From Lachnospiraceae bacterium V9D3004 (GTDB lineage Bacteria; Bacillota; Clostridia; Lachnospirales; Lachnospiraceae), in the NCBI GenBank assembly GCA_000621985.1, contig JHWW01000001.1:372001-436000 (forward strand): DNA of 64,000 bases, written 5' to 3'. A program made the translations under genes and the position numbers. Shown in pieces: positions 37,455 to 48,432 of the stretch (its first letter is position 1; each line of letters opens with the position of its first letter). The notes below the pieces were generated by a model. It was given only the letters and a program-made list of their open reading frames with translations. It was not told where the DNA came from and did no database searches.

Positions 37455-39665
37455 ATGAAACGTTCACGCAAATGTATCGCATTGGCGGTTGCGGCAGCAA
37501 TGGTAATACCGGGTGTTGCGCCGGGAACCGACGCTAATGCAAAGGCAAAAAAACCGAAGCTTTCAAAAAACAGCGTCAAGGTTGAAGAAGGCGCTAAGAA
37601 GAAGGTAACGGTTAAGAATGCCAAGGGGTTTAAACTCACGGTAAAATCCAAGAAAAAAAGTGTTGCAACGGCAACAAAAAAAGGCAACAGCGCATTTGTT
37701 GTAACAGGTGTAAAAAAAGGAAAGACCAAGGTAATATGTACAGTGCAGAAAGGGAAGAAAAAGTATTCACTGAACTGTAAAGTAACTGTAAAGGAAAAGA
37801 AGAACAACACTGCTATTCCGGTGACAACACAGGGTACAAATCCGACACAGGCAGCAACACAGATTCCTGCCGGCCCACAGGGTACTTCGGCGGTAACACC
37901 GACAACTGCGCCTACTCCGGAACCTACGATCGGACCGTTCCCTAAGACCGATAATAATACTATCGTGCCTTACGGATATGCCGATACAAAAACATTCGTT
38001 TCTATGGGAGCGGTTGAAGAGATAACTTATAAGTCATCCACAACCGGTACAGACCGAAAGGTGACAGTACAGCTTCCTGCTGATTATTCAACAGAGAAAA
38101 AATATCCTGTATTGTATCTTCTTCACGGCGGAACGGATACACAGGATGCATGGAAGAATATGTCATCCGAGAATATCATTGCGAATCTGATCGCATTCAA
38201 GCAGGCCAACGATATGATCGTTGTAATGCCGAATGTACGTGTGGCAGCTGATGACGGGGCAGTATCGGACGGAATGACTCAGGATAATATCGCAGCATTT
38301 GAAAAGTTCATCGATGACTTTAAGAATGATCTGAAGCCGGCGATCGAAGCAAAATATTCCGTAGCAAAAGGACGCTGCAATACAGCTGTTTGTGGTTATG
38401 ACCTGGGTGGTCGCATTGCGCTTTGCATCGGTGCGTCAATGGCTGATGATGTTGCCTACACAGGTGCGATCGCACCGACTTACGGTGTTATCCCGAATGA
38501 TATCGGAGGCAGTTATTTCGGAGATGCCGAATTTGCGCTTCCCAAAAAGTACAGTGATCAGTCATTCCTTATGATCCTTAAGGGAACCGGTGATGATGTA
38601 GTGGGCAATGTTCCTGATACGTATAAGAAGACACTCACAGACAACAAAACCGACTGTCTGTTCCTTGAAATCGAAGGAAAACATGACGAGGATCTGTTCA
38701 AGGCAGGCTTGTATAATTTCGCAAGAAGAGTATTCAAGCGCGGTACGGATAATGAAGGAATCACAAGAGATAATGTTCTTAAAGTGCCGACAGAGCATGA
38801 ACCGCAGTTTGCGCCTGCACATCAGGGAAGGATCGAGACTATCGAATATGACACATTTACATACGATGAAGGCAATTCTGTGCCGATGAAGAAGAAGGCC
38901 AATGTATTCCTGCCATATGATTATGATCCCGACAAGAAATATAACGTATTCTATCTGATGCATGGCGGCGGAGAGAATATGGATACATGGATCAAGGGCG
39001 ACAAGGAATCCAATCCTAACGGATACGGAGATTATACACATAATCAGAACATGATCAATTACATGTTCCAGGAAGGACTCTGTGAGCCGTGTATAATTGT
39101 CAATCCGACATTCTATCGTCCGGATGATGCACCTCAGCCGGCTAATGCAGTTGATCTTACTGTAATATTCCAGTATGAGCTTCGTAATGACCTTATTCCC
39201 GCTGTTGAGAGCAGATATTCAACATATGCCAACGGCGATACTTCCATAGAGAGTCTGAAGGCAAGCCGTATGCATCGTGGATTTGCCGGATTGTCAATGG
39301 GTTCGGCAACGACATACGAATCCGCATTCTATGGTAATTATGATCTCTTCGCATGGTTTGCTCCTTATTCGGGAATGTTCACGGGAGAAGACCAGTACGA
39401 TGAAGAGGTTGAGAGATTCAATAAGGTGATCTCGGACGGCGAAAAGAACGGAATGCCGCTCGGATATTTCTATTGCGGTAACGGAACAGATGATATGGCA
39501 ATGCCGGCACAGTACGCTTGTATGGAAAGAGCACTGGTTCGTTCCGATATCCTTAAGCCCGGACGCAATTTTGACTTCATAATGATCCCGGGCGGAGAGC
39601 ACAATATGTGGTCATGGCATATACATCTCTATAACACATTGAGGATATTCTTCACGAAAGAATAA
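37455..39665 (+). CDS. Secreted tandem-domain esterase (EstD/feruloyl-esterase type), paralogue 1
   Basis: A signal peptide (about 1-27) is followed by a lysine-rich Ig-like domain, a Pro/Thr linker and two PF00756-type alpha/beta hydrolase domains. The second domain is intact: nucleophile elbow GLSMGS with Ser614, and GGEHNMWSWH with His716. The first keeps the fold landmarks (PVLYLLHGG, MPNVRVA) but its elbow reads GYDLGG, with Asp316 where the serine should be. It probably hydrolyses ester substituents, such as feruloyl or acetyl groups, on plant polysaccharides. GGGGAGG (37438-37444) is 1 nt from ATG-37446 but 10 nt from ATG-37455, so the latter is chosen. It is 36 bp after the helicase gene and 23 bp before its paralogue. 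Confidence 0.85.
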   Translation: MKRSRKCIALAVAAAMVIPGVAPGTDANAKAKKPKLSKNSVKVEEGAKKKVTVKNAKGFKLTVKSKKKSVATATKKGNSAFVVTGVKKGKTKVICTVQKGKKKYSLNCKVTVKEKKNNTAIPVTTQGTNPTQAATQIPAGPQGTSAVTPTTAPTPEPTIGPFPKTDNNTIVPYGYADTKTFVSMGAVEEITYKSSTTGTDRKVTVQLPADYSTEKKYPVLYLLHGGTDTQDAWKNMSSENIIANLIAFKQANDMIVVMPNVRVAADDGAVSDGMTQDNIAAFEKFIDDFKNDLKPAIEAKYSVAKGRCNTAVCGYDLGGRIALCIGASMADDVAYTGAIAPTYGVIPNDIGGSYFGDAEFALPKKYSDQSFLMILKGTGDDVVGNVPDTYKKTLTDNKTDCLFLEIEGKHDEDLFKAGLYNFARRVFKRGTDNEGITRDNVLKVPTEHEPQFAPAHQGRIETIEYDTFTYDEGNSVPMKKKANVFLPYDYDPDKKYNVFYLMHGGGENMDTWIKGDKESNPNGYGDYTHNQNMINYMFQEGLCEPCIIVNPTFYRPDDAPQPANAVDLTVIFQYELRNDLIPAVESRYSTYANGDTSIESLKASRMHRGFAGLSMGSATTYESAFYGNYDLFAWFAPYSGMFTGEDQYDEEVERFNKVISDGEKNGMPLGYFYCGNGTDDMAMPAQYACMERALVRSDILKPGRNFDFIMIPGGEHNMWSWHIHLYNTLRIFFTKE

Positions 39666-39688
39666 TATATACAGGAGGTAATGATAAT

Positions 39689-41929
39689 ATGAAGAACGCA
39701 AAGAAATGTATCGCGCTTGTTGCAGCAGCAGCGCTGGCGCTGCCTATGGCTGTCCCTGGAGCAGGGGTACAGGCAAAGGTAAAGAAACCGAAACTTTCAG
39801 CAAAATCAGTGACTGTTGAGGAAGGCGCAACTAAGAAAGTAACGGTGAAGAATGCAAAAGGATTCAAACTTAAGGTAAAGTCAAAGAAGAAAAGCGTAGC
39901 TACAGCTACCAAAAAGGGTAATGCCGCATTTATCGTAAAAGGTGTAAAAAAGGGAAATACCAAGGTGGTATGTACATTGCAGAAAAAGAAGAAAAAATAT
40001 ACTTTGAATTGTAAAGTAAAGGTAAGCGAAGCAAAAAAACAGACAACCGACACACCTGCTACGACACAGGGTACCACCCCGACACAGGGACCGGCAGCTA
40101 CACAGGGAACCAATCCTACAGCCGCACCTGCATCACCGACACCCGAACCGACTGCAGAGCCTACGATAGGACCGTTCCCGAAGACGGACAAATATTCAGA
40201 AGTTCCTTATGCATATGCTGATGACAAAGAGAATGTACCGAAGGGTAAGTCAGAAGAGATAACTTATAAGTCGGCAGCTACAGGTACGGACCGTAAGGCG
40301 ATCGTACACCTTCCGGCAGGCTATTCTCAGGATAAGAGATATCCTGTATTATATCTGCTTCATGGAGGAACTGACACAGAGTCAGTATGGAAAGATATGT
40401 CAGCTGATAGTATAATTGACAATCTGACTGCATTTAAGCAGGCCAATGAGATGATAGTGGTTATGCCTAATGTACGTGTTGCTGCAAATGACGGAGCAGT
40501 ATCTGACGGAACGGCACAGGAGAATGTTGCGGCATTCGAGAAGTTCATTGATGAATTCAAGAATGACCTTAAGCCGGCTGTTGAAGGTAAATATTCCGTA
40601 GCAAAGGGTCGTTGCAATACAGCTGTTGCAGGATACGATCTTGGCGGACGTATCGCACTCTGCATAGGTGTGGCGCTTGCTGATGATGTGGCTTACACTG
40701 GAGCATTTGCACCTACGATCGGGGTTATTCCGAATGATCAGGGCGGCAGTTACTTCGGAGACGAAGAATTCAAGCTTCCCGAAAAATACAGCGATCAGTC
40801 CTTCCTTATGATACTTAAAGGAACGCAAGATACCGTAGTAAATGATGTTCCTTCAAATTATAACAAGATCCTTACCGGTAACGGAACAGAATGTCTGTAT
40901 CTTGAGATGGAAGGCGGACATGATGCAGATCTGTTCAAAGCGGGACTTTACAACTTTGAAAGAAGAATATTCAAGCGCGGAACGGATACCGAAGGTATTG
41001 TGATCGGTAACGTTACAAGAGTTCCTACCGAAGTTGACAATACCAATGCAAAAGAAAAAGGAACTCTTGAGATATTGGAATATGATACGGAAACTTATGA
41101 TCCGACAGGTTCTGTTCCTATGCACAAGAAGGCCAATATCTTCCTTCCGTACGGATATGATGAGACCAAAAAATACAACGTTCTGTATCTGATGCATGGT
41201 GGCGGAGAGAATGCAGATACATGGATCAGGGGAGATCAGGATTCCAATCCGAGCGGATACGGCGATTACACTCATAACCAGAATATGATCAATCTTATGT
41301 TCGAGCAGGGAATATGTGAGCCGTGTATTATCGTTAATCCGACATTCTATCGTCCTGACGATGCACCGGAGCCGGCAAGTGCCATGGATCTTACGATCCT
41401 GTTCCAGTATGAGCTTCGTAACGATCTGATCCCGGCAGTAGAAGGTAAATATTCAACATATGCTAACGGCGATACATCTATAGAGAGTCTTAAGGCAAGC
41501 CGTATGCATCGTGGATTCGCAGGTCTTTCAATGGGATCCAACACAACATACCAGTCGGCATTCTACGGCAATTATGACCTCTTTGCATGGTTTGCTCCTT
41601 ATTCGGGATATTTTGATACCGAAGGCGGCAATGATGCACAGGCAGATAAATTCAACAAAGTGATTGAAGAAGGCGAAGCTAACGGATTACCGCTCGGATA
41701 TTTCTATTGCGGTAACGGTGAGGATGACTTTGCGCTTGCCGGTCAGTATGACATCATGGAGAAGGCACTTATCAAGTCCAAGAACCTGGTTCCTGGACGC
41801 AATTATGACTTCGTAATGATCCCCGGCGGTACCGTACCGGGCGGAAGTGGCAAATACGGTGAGCACAGCATGTGGTCATGGCACATTCATCTGTACAACA
41901 CACTGAGGATCTTCTTCACGAAAGAGTAA
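39689..41929 (+). CDS. Secreted tandem-domain esterase (EstD/feruloyl-esterase type), paralogue 2
   Basis: This tandem duplicate of the previous gene has the same order: signal peptide, lysine-rich Ig-like domain, Pro/Thr linker, degenerate esterase domain and active esterase domain. The first domain again carries Asp (residue 317) in GYDLGG. The second has Ser614 in GLSMGS and His726 in a GEHSMWSWH context. It differs by a GTVPGGSGKY insertion just before that histidine, which could alter the active-site rim. GGAGG lies about 10 nt upstream of the ATG, and the gene ends 99 nt before a long hairpin terminator. Confidence 0.85.
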   Translation: MKNAKKCIALVAAAALALPMAVPGAGVQAKVKKPKLSAKSVTVEEGATKKVTVKNAKGFKLKVKSKKKSVATATKKGNAAFIVKGVKKGNTKVVCTLQKKKKKYTLNCKVKVSEAKKQTTDTPATTQGTTPTQGPAATQGTNPTAAPASPTPEPTAEPTIGPFPKTDKYSEVPYAYADDKENVPKGKSEEITYKSAATGTDRKAIVHLPAGYSQDKRYPVLYLLHGGTDTESVWKDMSADSIIDNLTAFKQANEMIVVMPNVRVAANDGAVSDGTAQENVAAFEKFIDEFKNDLKPAVEGKYSVAKGRCNTAVAGYDLGGRIALCIGVALADDVAYTGAFAPTIGVIPNDQGGSYFGDEEFKLPEKYSDQSFLMILKGTQDTVVNDVPSNYNKILTGNGTECLYLEMEGGHDADLFKAGLYNFERRIFKRGTDTEGIVIGNVTRVPTEVDNTNAKEKGTLEILEYDTETYDPTGSVPMHKKANIFLPYGYDETKKYNVLYLMHGGGENADTWIRGDQDSNPSGYGDYTHNQNMINLMFEQGICEPCIIVNPTFYRPDDAPEPASAMDLTILFQYELRNDLIPAVEGKYSTYANGDTSIESLKASRMHRGFAGLSMGSNTTYQSAFYGNYDLFAWFAPYSGYFDTEGGNDAQADKFNKVIEEGEANGLPLGYFYCGNGEDDFALAGQYDIMEKALIKSKNLVPGRNYDFVMIPGGTVPGGSGKYGEHSMWSWHIHLYNTLRIFFTKE

Positions 41930-42028
41930 TAACATAACTTTTCAGTGTCTCGGACATCACAATGGTCACTAATACACTTTGACAGTGAATCGCGGGGCGA
42001 ATGTTACGTAACAGTAATAATTGACATA

Positions 42029-42077
42029 AAAACGGGCAGGGTCATATTGATCACATTAATATGGCTCCGCCCGTTTT
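42029..42077. terminator. Long, near-symmetrical hairpin terminator in the 317-bp gap 41930-42246
   Basis: AAAACGGGC (42029-42037) pairs with GCCCGTTTT (42069-42077), and the stem continues with a few mismatches to CATATT/AATATG, about 20 bp in all. A-rich and T-rich flanks make it usable in both directions. It ends the esterase transcript. The rest of the gap contains a GTTACGTAAC palindrome (42003-42012) and the promoter at 42157-42185; no gene is supported. Confidence 0.75.
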
Positions 42078-42156
42078 GTAACATCAACCTGACAAGATTA
42101 GATATTTGCCGGAGAAGGGAATACTCCATGTTTTTTTCGGGGTGGAGCTTTATGGG

Positions 42157-42185
42157 TTGGAAGATGTCGGTATCGGTGCTATAAT
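42157..42185 (+). promoter_or_regulatory. Sigma-A-type promoter with extended -10 for the DUF3798/kinase pair
   Basis: TTGGAA (42157-42162), a 17-bp spacer and TATAAT (42180-42185) preceded by TGC give an extended -10. It is 62 bp upstream of the lipoprotein start. Two TTGACT motifs just downstream are not positioned with a -10. Confidence 0.7.
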
Positions 42186-42246
42186 ATAATTTGACTTGAT
42201 ACATTATTTGACTTAAAAGGCACTTTCGCCGGGAGGAAGAATAGAT

Positions 42247-43569
42247 ATGATTAAGAGATTTTTAAGTGCGATATTATTATCTGTTATGGCTTTGTCACTT
42301 ACGGCCTGCAGCGGATTGGGGGAAAAGGCCGGCACGGGAACCGGTGATGATCCCGCCATAGAGAGCAGTACGGATAATGAATCAAAAGATGATCCCGCAG
42401 ATGCGGACAAGGCATCGGATAATGATACCGGTAAGAATTCAGACGAAGCAGAAGGTGATGATTTTCATATCGGAATAGTTACGGGATCATATTCGCAGTC
42501 TGAAGATGACAGACGCGGAGCCGAGGCATTCCAGAAAAAATACGGAGAGGATAAAGTAACTCTTGCTATATATCCTGATAATTTCAATGAGGAGCTTGAA
42601 GTAACTGTCCAGACTATTGTTAATCTTGCGGATGATCCCAAGATGAAAGCGATCATTGTTAACCAGGCGGTTGACGGAACGACCGAAGCATTCCGTCAGA
42701 TCAAAGAAAAGAGACCTGACATACTCTGTATAGCGGGAGAGGCATATGAGGATTTTTCCGATATAGAGCCTGTTGCGGATCTTGTGGTAAGCAATGATTT
42801 TGTCGGAAGAGGATATCTTATAATCCGTACGGCACATGAGCTTGGATGTGATACATTTGTACATATATCATTTCCGAGACATCTGTCTTATGAGACGGTA
42901 TCGAGAGAAGTTGCCATCATGAAAGCAGCATGCAAGGAGTTCGGCATGAAGTTCAAGATGGAGACGGCGCCGGATCCGACAACTGATGTGGGAGTTCCGG
43001 AGGCGCAGGCATTTATTCTTGAAAATGTTCCAAAGTGGGTGAAAAAATACGGTCAGAAGTCGGCGTATTTTTGTACCAATGATGCACATACGGAGCCCCT
43101 TATCAAGAAACTTTTGGAGTGCGGCGGATACTTTATCGAAGCGGATCTTCCTTCTCCGCTGTTAGGTTACCCCGGAGCATTGGACATCGACCTTACAAGA
43201 GAAGCCGGTGACTTTGAAAAGATACTTGCAAAAGTTGAGAAAGCGGTTGTTGAAAAAGGCGGAGCCGGAAGATTCGGTACATGGGCATATTCGTACGGAT
43301 ATACAGTGTCAGCCGGGCTTGCCGAGCACACAAGGAACGTTATTCTCGGTGAGAGCATTCTTACGGATATCAACGATCTCTCAAAAGCATACGGTGTATT
43401 TTCTCCTAAAGCGGAATGGAACGGCTCTTATTATACGGATACCGAGACCGGCAACAGATCAGGTAATGTGATACTTATCTATCAGGATACATATATAATG
43501 GGTGATCCGGGCCACTATATGGATACGCCTAAAGTATCGATTCCATCAAAATATTTTACGATAAAATAA
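42247..43569 (+). CDS. DUF3798 periplasmic-binding-protein-like lipoprotein
   Basis: This surface lipoprotein has lipobox LTAC (Cys21), then a low-complexity Asp/Ser/Glu stretch to about residue 75, then a type 1 periplasmic-binding-protein fold. It starts FHIGIVTGSYSQSEDDRRGA and contains IIVNQAVDGTTEAF, LVVSNDFVGRGYLI and YFCTNDAHTEPLIKKLLE, which I recognise as DUF3798 (PF12683). The ligand is unknown. There is no ABC permease or ATPase nearby. The next gene, 40 bp downstream, is a sensor kinase with an extracellular Cache domain, so this protein probably presents a small molecule to it; that is inference from context. Start ATG has GGGAGGAAG 5-9 nt upstream. Confidence 0.8.
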   Translation: MIKRFLSAILLSVMALSLTACSGLGEKAGTGTGDDPAIESSTDNESKDDPADADKASDNDTGKNSDEAEGDDFHIGIVTGSYSQSEDDRRGAEAFQKKYGEDKVTLAIYPDNFNEELEVTVQTIVNLADDPKMKAIIVNQAVDGTTEAFRQIKEKRPDILCIAGEAYEDFSDIEPVADLVVSNDFVGRGYLIIRTAHELGCDTFVHISFPRHLSYETVSREVAIMKAACKEFGMKFKMETAPDPTTDVGVPEAQAFILENVPKWVKKYGQKSAYFCTNDAHTEPLIKKLLECGGYFIEADLPSPLLGYPGALDIDLTREAGDFEKILAKVEKAVVEKGGAGRFGTWAYSYGYTVSAGLAEHTRNVILGESILTDINDLSKAYGVFSPKAEWNGSYYTDTETGNRSGNVILIYQDTYIMGDPGHYMDTPKVSIPSKYFTIK

Positions 43570-43609
43570 GGGGTTAAGTTAATTTTTTAATTACGGGGGG
43601 AGTGTGTGA

Positions 43610-45991
43610 ATGTCTGATCAGAATAAAAAAACCACGATCAAAAAATCAAAAGAATTCGGGCGAAAAAAAAGCGGAATGGTCATTTCGATCGTACTTGTTT
43701 TTACATTCATGGTAGTGATGATAGTCTACACTTCAAAGTTAGCATACAATGTTGCCGTACTTAATTCCAATGCTGCTATCGAAGACAGGATGAAGAATAC
43801 TTCTTCTCTGATCGAGAATCACCTTAATACTGCAGAAAATGTACTGCAGATAACTTCAGATTCCGTGCACCATATGCTGATAAGCGGCAGTACCCCTGCA
43901 AGAATACATGAATTTCTCGTGGAAGAGACCAATAATGTTTCGGAGCAGTTCGGAGAGAATTATCACGGTTTCTACGGATACATAATGAGCAAGTACATGG
44001 ATGGTCTTAACTGGGAACCGCCTTCGGATTACGATCCCAAAAGCCGCGACTGGTACATGATCGCGCAGGAAAATGAAGGGGAGGTTGCTATTGTACCGCC
44101 CTATGTTGACGCACAGACAGGCGATACGATCATTTCGGTGTGCAGAATGCTTCCCGACAGACAGAATATCATATCGCTTGACGTCAGACTTAACGGCATA
44201 CAGTCAATGATGGGTGAACTTACGACAGGCGGTAAGGGAATGGGATTTGTCGTTGATGAAACGGGACTTATAATCGCCCATTCCGATGAAGAAAAAAAGG
44301 GTACCCGTATTGATGATACAGAGGAAGGCGCTAATCTTTTAAATGCTATAATGAATTCCGATACAGGAAGTATATCTCTTACATATGAAGGAAAAAACAG
44401 TACCGTATTTGTTAATAATATAATGAATAACTGGCGTGTTGTAATGCTGGTTAGTAATAACGAACTCTATAAAGATGAAACAAAACAGCTTATAATCAAC
44501 ATATCCATATGTTCACTTATTTTGATCATAATCATAATATTCTATTTTATTGGCCACAAAAATGAGAAAAAGTATACGAAGCTTATGGAAGAGATGAAGC
44601 TTGATGAGCAGAAGGCGATATATGAGAGAAAGGTATTGGAGCTTGAGAAGGATGCTGCCGATGCTTCCAACAGAGCCAAGAGTGATTTTCTTGCCAATAT
44701 GTCTCATGAGATAAGAACTCCGATGAATGCGATCATAGGAATGGACGAGATGATATTAAGGAGTTCACCCGGAGATCCCATCAGAAAATACGCGCTTAAT
44801 ATCAAAAGCGCAGGTAATACCCTGTTATCAATAATCAACGGTATACTTGATCTGTCCAAGGTGGAATCGGGGAAAATGGATCTTATCCCTGTTGATTACA
44901 GCTTCTCATCTGTCATGAATGATATTGTTAACATGACAGCAAAAAAAGCCGGAGAAAAAGGTCTTGAATATATTCTTGATGTATCGGAAGATGTTCCCTC
45001 AATACTTCACGGAGATGAGATCAGGGTTCGTCAGGTCATGCTCAACCTTATCAATAATGCAATAAAATATACTCATGAGGGAAGTGTAACGATAAGTGTA
45101 TCTTATGACAGAAATGAGAGCATGCTTGGCATCGCTGTCAAGGATACCGGGATCGGGATCAGGGATGAGGATATACATAAGCTGTTCGGATCTTTTCAGA
45201 GACTTGAGGAAGATAAGAACAGGAATATCGAGGGTACCGGACTTGGACTTAACATTTCAATGCGTCTTGTGAAAATGATGGACGGAACCATTGACGTTGA
45301 CAGTACATACGGTGAGGGTACCACATTTACCGCAAAGATGAAGCAGGATGTTGTCGATGGTACGCCTGTAGGTGACTTTGCGCAGAATATATTAAGGATA
45401 CAGGAACGTACAGATGAATATAAACCTTCAATTATCGCGCCTTCGGCAAGAATTCTTATTGTCGATGATAATGAGATGAATCTTGAAGTTATCGTGGCGC
45501 TTCTTGAGGGTACGAGGATCAAAGTTACTACAGCGGAATCAGGACAGGAATGTCTTGATATATTAAGAGACAGATCATTTGACATGATCCTTCTTGATCA
45601 GATGATGCCGGGTATGTCCGGAAGCCAGACTCTTGAGGAGATCAACAGTAAAAAACTTGCGGAAGGTACTCCGATAATTGCTCTTACTGCGGATGCGATC
45701 GTCGGTGCAAGGGATAATTATATCAAGGAAGGCTTCTTTGACTATTTAAGTAAGCCGGTAATGTACGATGCTCTCGAAGCGGTTCTGATAAAATATCTTA
45801 AACCCGAACTTATACAGGATAACAATGAAGAAGCGACCACAGAGGAGGAGGGGGAAGTACCTCTTGTGATCGCTGTAAGTGAGTCTTCCGAAAAGCTTCG
45901 TAAGATCAAAACAAGACTCGGTGATGATTGTAAGGGCGTATTTGTTAAGGATTTAACAAGCGCTGCAAAGTATATCGAAAAGAAACTATAA
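43610..45991 (+). CDS. Cache-domain hybrid sensor histidine kinase
   Basis: This 793-residue membrane kinase has a first membrane helix (about 22-44), an extracellular dCache-type domain (about 50-290, with [14 protein letters not shown] and [14 protein letters not shown]) and a second helix (about 296-318). A short coiled coil leads to HisKA with [13 protein letters not shown] (His366), HATPase_c (about 480-590; N-box INNAIKYT, G-box GTGLGLNIS) and one receiver domain (about 620-740; phospho-acceptor Asp663 in ILLDQMMPG). The final 43 residues look like the beginning of a second receiver and stop early. GGGGGGAG is 9 nt before the ATG. It probably senses the ligand of the DUF3798 lipoprotein. 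The output partner is not obvious in the window. Confidence 0.88.
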   Translation: MSDQNKKTTIKKSKEFGRKKSGMVISIVLVFTFMVVMIVYTSKLAYNVAVLNSNAAIEDRMKNTSSLIENHLNTAENVLQITSDSVHHMLISGSTPARIHEFLVEETNNVSEQFGENYHGFYGYIMSKYMDGLNWEPPSDYDPKSRDWYMIAQENEGEVAIVPPYVDAQTGDTIISVCRMLPDRQNIISLDVRLNGIQSMMGELTTGGKGMGFVVDETGLIIAHSDEEKKGTRIDDTEEGANLLNAIMNSDTGSISLTYEGKNSTVFVNNIMNNWRVVMLVSNNELYKDETKQLIINISICSLILIIIIIFYFIGHKNEKKYTKLMEEMKLDEQKAIYERKVLELEKDAADASNRAKSDFLANMSHEIRTPMNAIIGMDEMILRSSPGDPIRKYALNIKSAGNTLLSIINGILDLSKVESGKMDLIPVDYSFSSVMNDIVNMTAKKAGEKGLEYILDVSEDVPSILHGDEIRVRQVMLNLINNAIKYTHEGSVTISVSYDRNESMLGIAVKDTGIGIRDEDIHKLFGSFQRLEEDKNRNIEGTGLGLNISMRLVKMMDGTIDVDSTYGEGTTFTAKMKQDVVDGTPVGDFAQNILRIQERTDEYKPSIIAPSARILIVDDNEMNLEVIVALLEGTRIKVTTAESGQECLDILRDRSFDMILLDQMMPGMSGSQTLEEINSKKLAEGTPIIALTADAIVGARDNYIKEGFFDYLSKPVMYDALEAVLIKYLKPELIQDNNEEATTEEEGEVPLVIAVSESSEKLRKIKTRLGDDCKGVFVKDLTSAAKYIEKKL

Positions 45992-48409
45992 CAGTTTTTC
46001 TCCTTTAAGTTCTTCCTTGTCGGAATGTGTATTTATAAGGAAGAATATATCATTTATACGGAGACCTCTGATCCCTTCATAGATGTGTTCTTCTTTGAAT
46101 ACATGCTTATATATTCTCTTGAAGTTTCCGTTTTCGTAACGATACAATACATATGAATGTCTTATACCGGTAAGAGATTTACTGTCATTTACAATTTCAT
46201 ACAGGCTGTAACCGATAATACTGTTGGCTTCGTCTATGAATACTTCATGTCTGTCATAATACTGGCAGTATGTTTCTTTGGCTTCCCAATGTTTCTTTGT
46301 CTCTGTGACCGAGCCGTCCTTTGCTACGGTGAATAATGATATCTTGACACGATCCTCGTTAACAGTATCATCGGCATTCTGAAGTGTAACTTCCTTATTG
46401 CCTTTGCCAAGTCCGATAAGGAGGGTATTGCCGTCTTCATCGGTTCCGAAAGAGTGCAGGTATTCGGAGAAGCCGGGAATCTTGAGTTCGGATTTCAGAA
46501 CCGGATCTGAAGGGTCTGATATGTCAACTGCGAATACCGGGTCTGTATTACGATAAGTTACAAAATAAGCCATGTTATCGATATAATATGATGACTTGAT
46601 CTCTTCATCTATGCCGAGGTTATCGATCGAGCCTTTCTTTTTCAGATTCTCATCCAATACCGCGATACCGTTATATATGGAATAATTGCCGTGTTTGTAG
46701 TTTTCTGCGGTGTATACATATACAAAATGATCCTTGTATTCATGCATGCAATATGAGTTGTTGATATATCCGTTTACTATCGCATGTGCCTTGTAGGAGA
46801 GTTTTCCCTTATCATAATGATATTTGTCAATGGTTGTGGATATTCCGTCAGATGTACTGCCATAATCGACTCTTGTTATATATATATTGCTGCTACTGAC
46901 ATAATATATGAAGCTCCAGCCAAGAGAAGCGGCTTTATCTTCAATTTTATCGGGAGCATCAATATTAAGGGAAGTCATTACGAGATAGCTCTCAGGGTCT
47001 TTTGTGTCATCCGGAAGATACATCCTGTCTTCAGGGATCACTTTGCCGTCGATAAGAGGAATGTAAGCTTCTGTGTCTTCTTCATCATAGGGAAGTCCCG
47101 GTTCTTCTTTTTTCTTCTTATCTTTTTGTCCTTTTTTGATTATCTTATCGATTTTTTCTTCATCACTGTCATTGATGGAACCATCTGCAGTTGCGGTTTC
47201 GGTATCTGTCTCGTCAACGAGTGCGCCCTCATATATCATGTTATAGTTCATTACATTGTAATTTGAAAATGTATACAGATATCCATCGCTTACACGGGTA
47301 TCGGCAAGTTGACCGCTCTGGGTATGCGTAGTAAGAAGAGAAGGGTTAGACGGATCCGATACATCGTATACATATATTTTTGTAAGGGTATTGTTGTTAT
47401 ATTGCCTGCTTTTTTTATCATCAGTTTCGGTACCGATAAGAATAAGCTTTCCGCCGGACAGATACATATTCGATGAAGATACATTGTAATCATTTGTCCG
47501 GTTCAGCTTGATGGTAGATATTTTTTCTGCTTTTTCTCCGTTAAGCTTATATATGATTATCCTGTAATCCATGTCGTTATCAATGCCTGTATCCGTTCCG
47601 TTATCATAAGTATATCCGTAATCATAAGTATAATAAGGATTCGGGTTCTTAAGGACATATATATAATTTCCGTCAGTCTTTACGATGTCGCTCTCCATAA
47701 CGCCCTCTACCTGTATGTCGGTATCGGTATAATCCGCAGAACCGGTGGATGCGGAGTCTGAAGCAGCTTCTGAAGCGGAGTCTGCTTTGGCAGTTGCCGA
47801 ATCAGAGCCGGAATATTCTCGGCCATCGGAATCAGCTTCGTTCATCGCACCGTCGGCTACTGCACCGTCGGCTGCCACGCTTTCGTTTTGAACATCCGAT
47901 ATTGCGAAGTCTTTTTCAATATCGGTGGTTCTGTTAGCGTAGCGTTCAATATAGTGAGTGTTAAGAGTATCATATATGTCGGAATAGGTTGTATGATTGC
48001 TGCCAGTGATCGTTGAGCTGTCAATAACGGTTGAAGAGTCAGAGCCTGTCTGTGATTCTGTATTATCTGTGTCGTGACCGTCATTTGACGCTTTACCTGA
48101 TGCGTCAGTGTTTTCGAAATTTGATGGATTCCCTGAATTATCACTGTCTGCAATCATTGCTGATTCATCGTTATTTTTCTGTGGGGATAATATGCCGGAA
48201 CCGATCACAGCGGCTGATATAATGGCAACTATAAAGCATGCTGCAACAGCAGTGATGATCCTTGCTTTGCTAACAATATTATGAGCAGGTTTTTCCTGTT
48301 TTACCGACGATAATTTTTTACTGATCTCTTCAGGAGACAGAGAGTTTGGAACGTCATATTTTTCAATCTCTGTGCGGATGTAATTCTCATTTTTATTATT
48401 CTGATCCAT
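45986..48409 (-). CDS. Membrane-anchored secreted beta-propeller protein, candidate anti-sigma factor
   Basis: From ATG-48409 the protein has a cytoplasmic N-terminus of about 45 residues, including [18 protein letters not shown], and one membrane helix (about 50-75). An extracellular Ser/Asp/Thr-rich spacer (about 80-210) follows, then a large domain matching the secreted beta-propeller family PF09826 ([50 protein letters not shown]). ATG-48409 is preferred over 48427 because AAAGGAAG lies about 9 nt upstream. It is 23 bp behind an ECF sigma factor gene, and the short cytosolic domain plus helix plus sensor layout fits a transmembrane anti-sigma regulator; that role is inference. Its last 6 bp overlap the end of the convergent kinase gene. 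Confidence 0.75.
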   Translation of the reverse strand: MDQNNKNENYIRTEIEKYDVPNSLSPEEISKKLSSVKQEKPAHNIVSKARIITAVAACFIVAIISAAVIGSGILSPQKNNDESAMIADSDNSGNPSNFENTDASGKASNDGHDTDNTESQTGSDSSTVIDSSTITGSNHTTYSDIYDTLNTHYIERYANRTTDIEKDFAISDVQNESVAADGAVADGAMNEADSDGREYSGSDSATAKADSASEAASDSASTGSADYTDTDIQVEGVMESDIVKTDGNYIYVLKNPNPYYTYDYGYTYDNGTDTGIDNDMDYRIIIYKLNGEKAEKISTIKLNRTNDYNVSSSNMYLSGGKLILIGTETDDKKSRQYNNNTLTKIYVYDVSDPSNPSLLTTHTQSGQLADTRVSDGYLYTFSNYNVMNYNMIYEGALVDETDTETATADGSINDSDEEKIDKIIKKGQKDKKKKEEPGLPYDEEDTEAYIPLIDGKVIPEDRMYLPDDTKDPESYLVMTSLNIDAPDKIEDKAASLGWSFIYYVSSSNIYITRVDYGSTSDGISTTIDKYHYDKGKLSYKAHAIVNGYINNSYCMHEYKDHFVYVYTAENYKHGNYSIYNGIAVLDENLKKKGSIDNLGIDEEIKSSYYIDNMAYFVTYRNTDPVFAVDISDPSDPVLKSELKIPGFSEYLHSFGTDEDGNTLLIGLGKGNKEVTLQNADDTVNEDRVKISLFTVAKDGSVTETKKHWEAKETYCQYYDRHEVFIDEANSIIGYSLYEIVNDSKSLTGIRHSYVLYRYENGNFKRIYKHVFKEEHIYEGIRGLRINDIFFLINTHSDKEELKGEKLL

Positions 48410-48432
48410 ACTGATTCTTCCTTTCATTTATA

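Noticed and set aside
42003-42012. GTTACGTAAC palindrome as a regulator site
   Set aside because: A single 10-bp dyad far from any promoter; it occurs too easily by chance.
41945-42184. 79-codon open frame in the gap before the DUF3798 gene
   Set aside because: It crosses the hairpin terminator and the promoter, and lacks a ribosome site and any family resemblance.
46784-47266. 160-codon plus-strand frame inside the beta-propeller gene
   Set aside because: Antisense to a well-supported coding region, rich in Ile/Phe/Cys, with no ribosome site.
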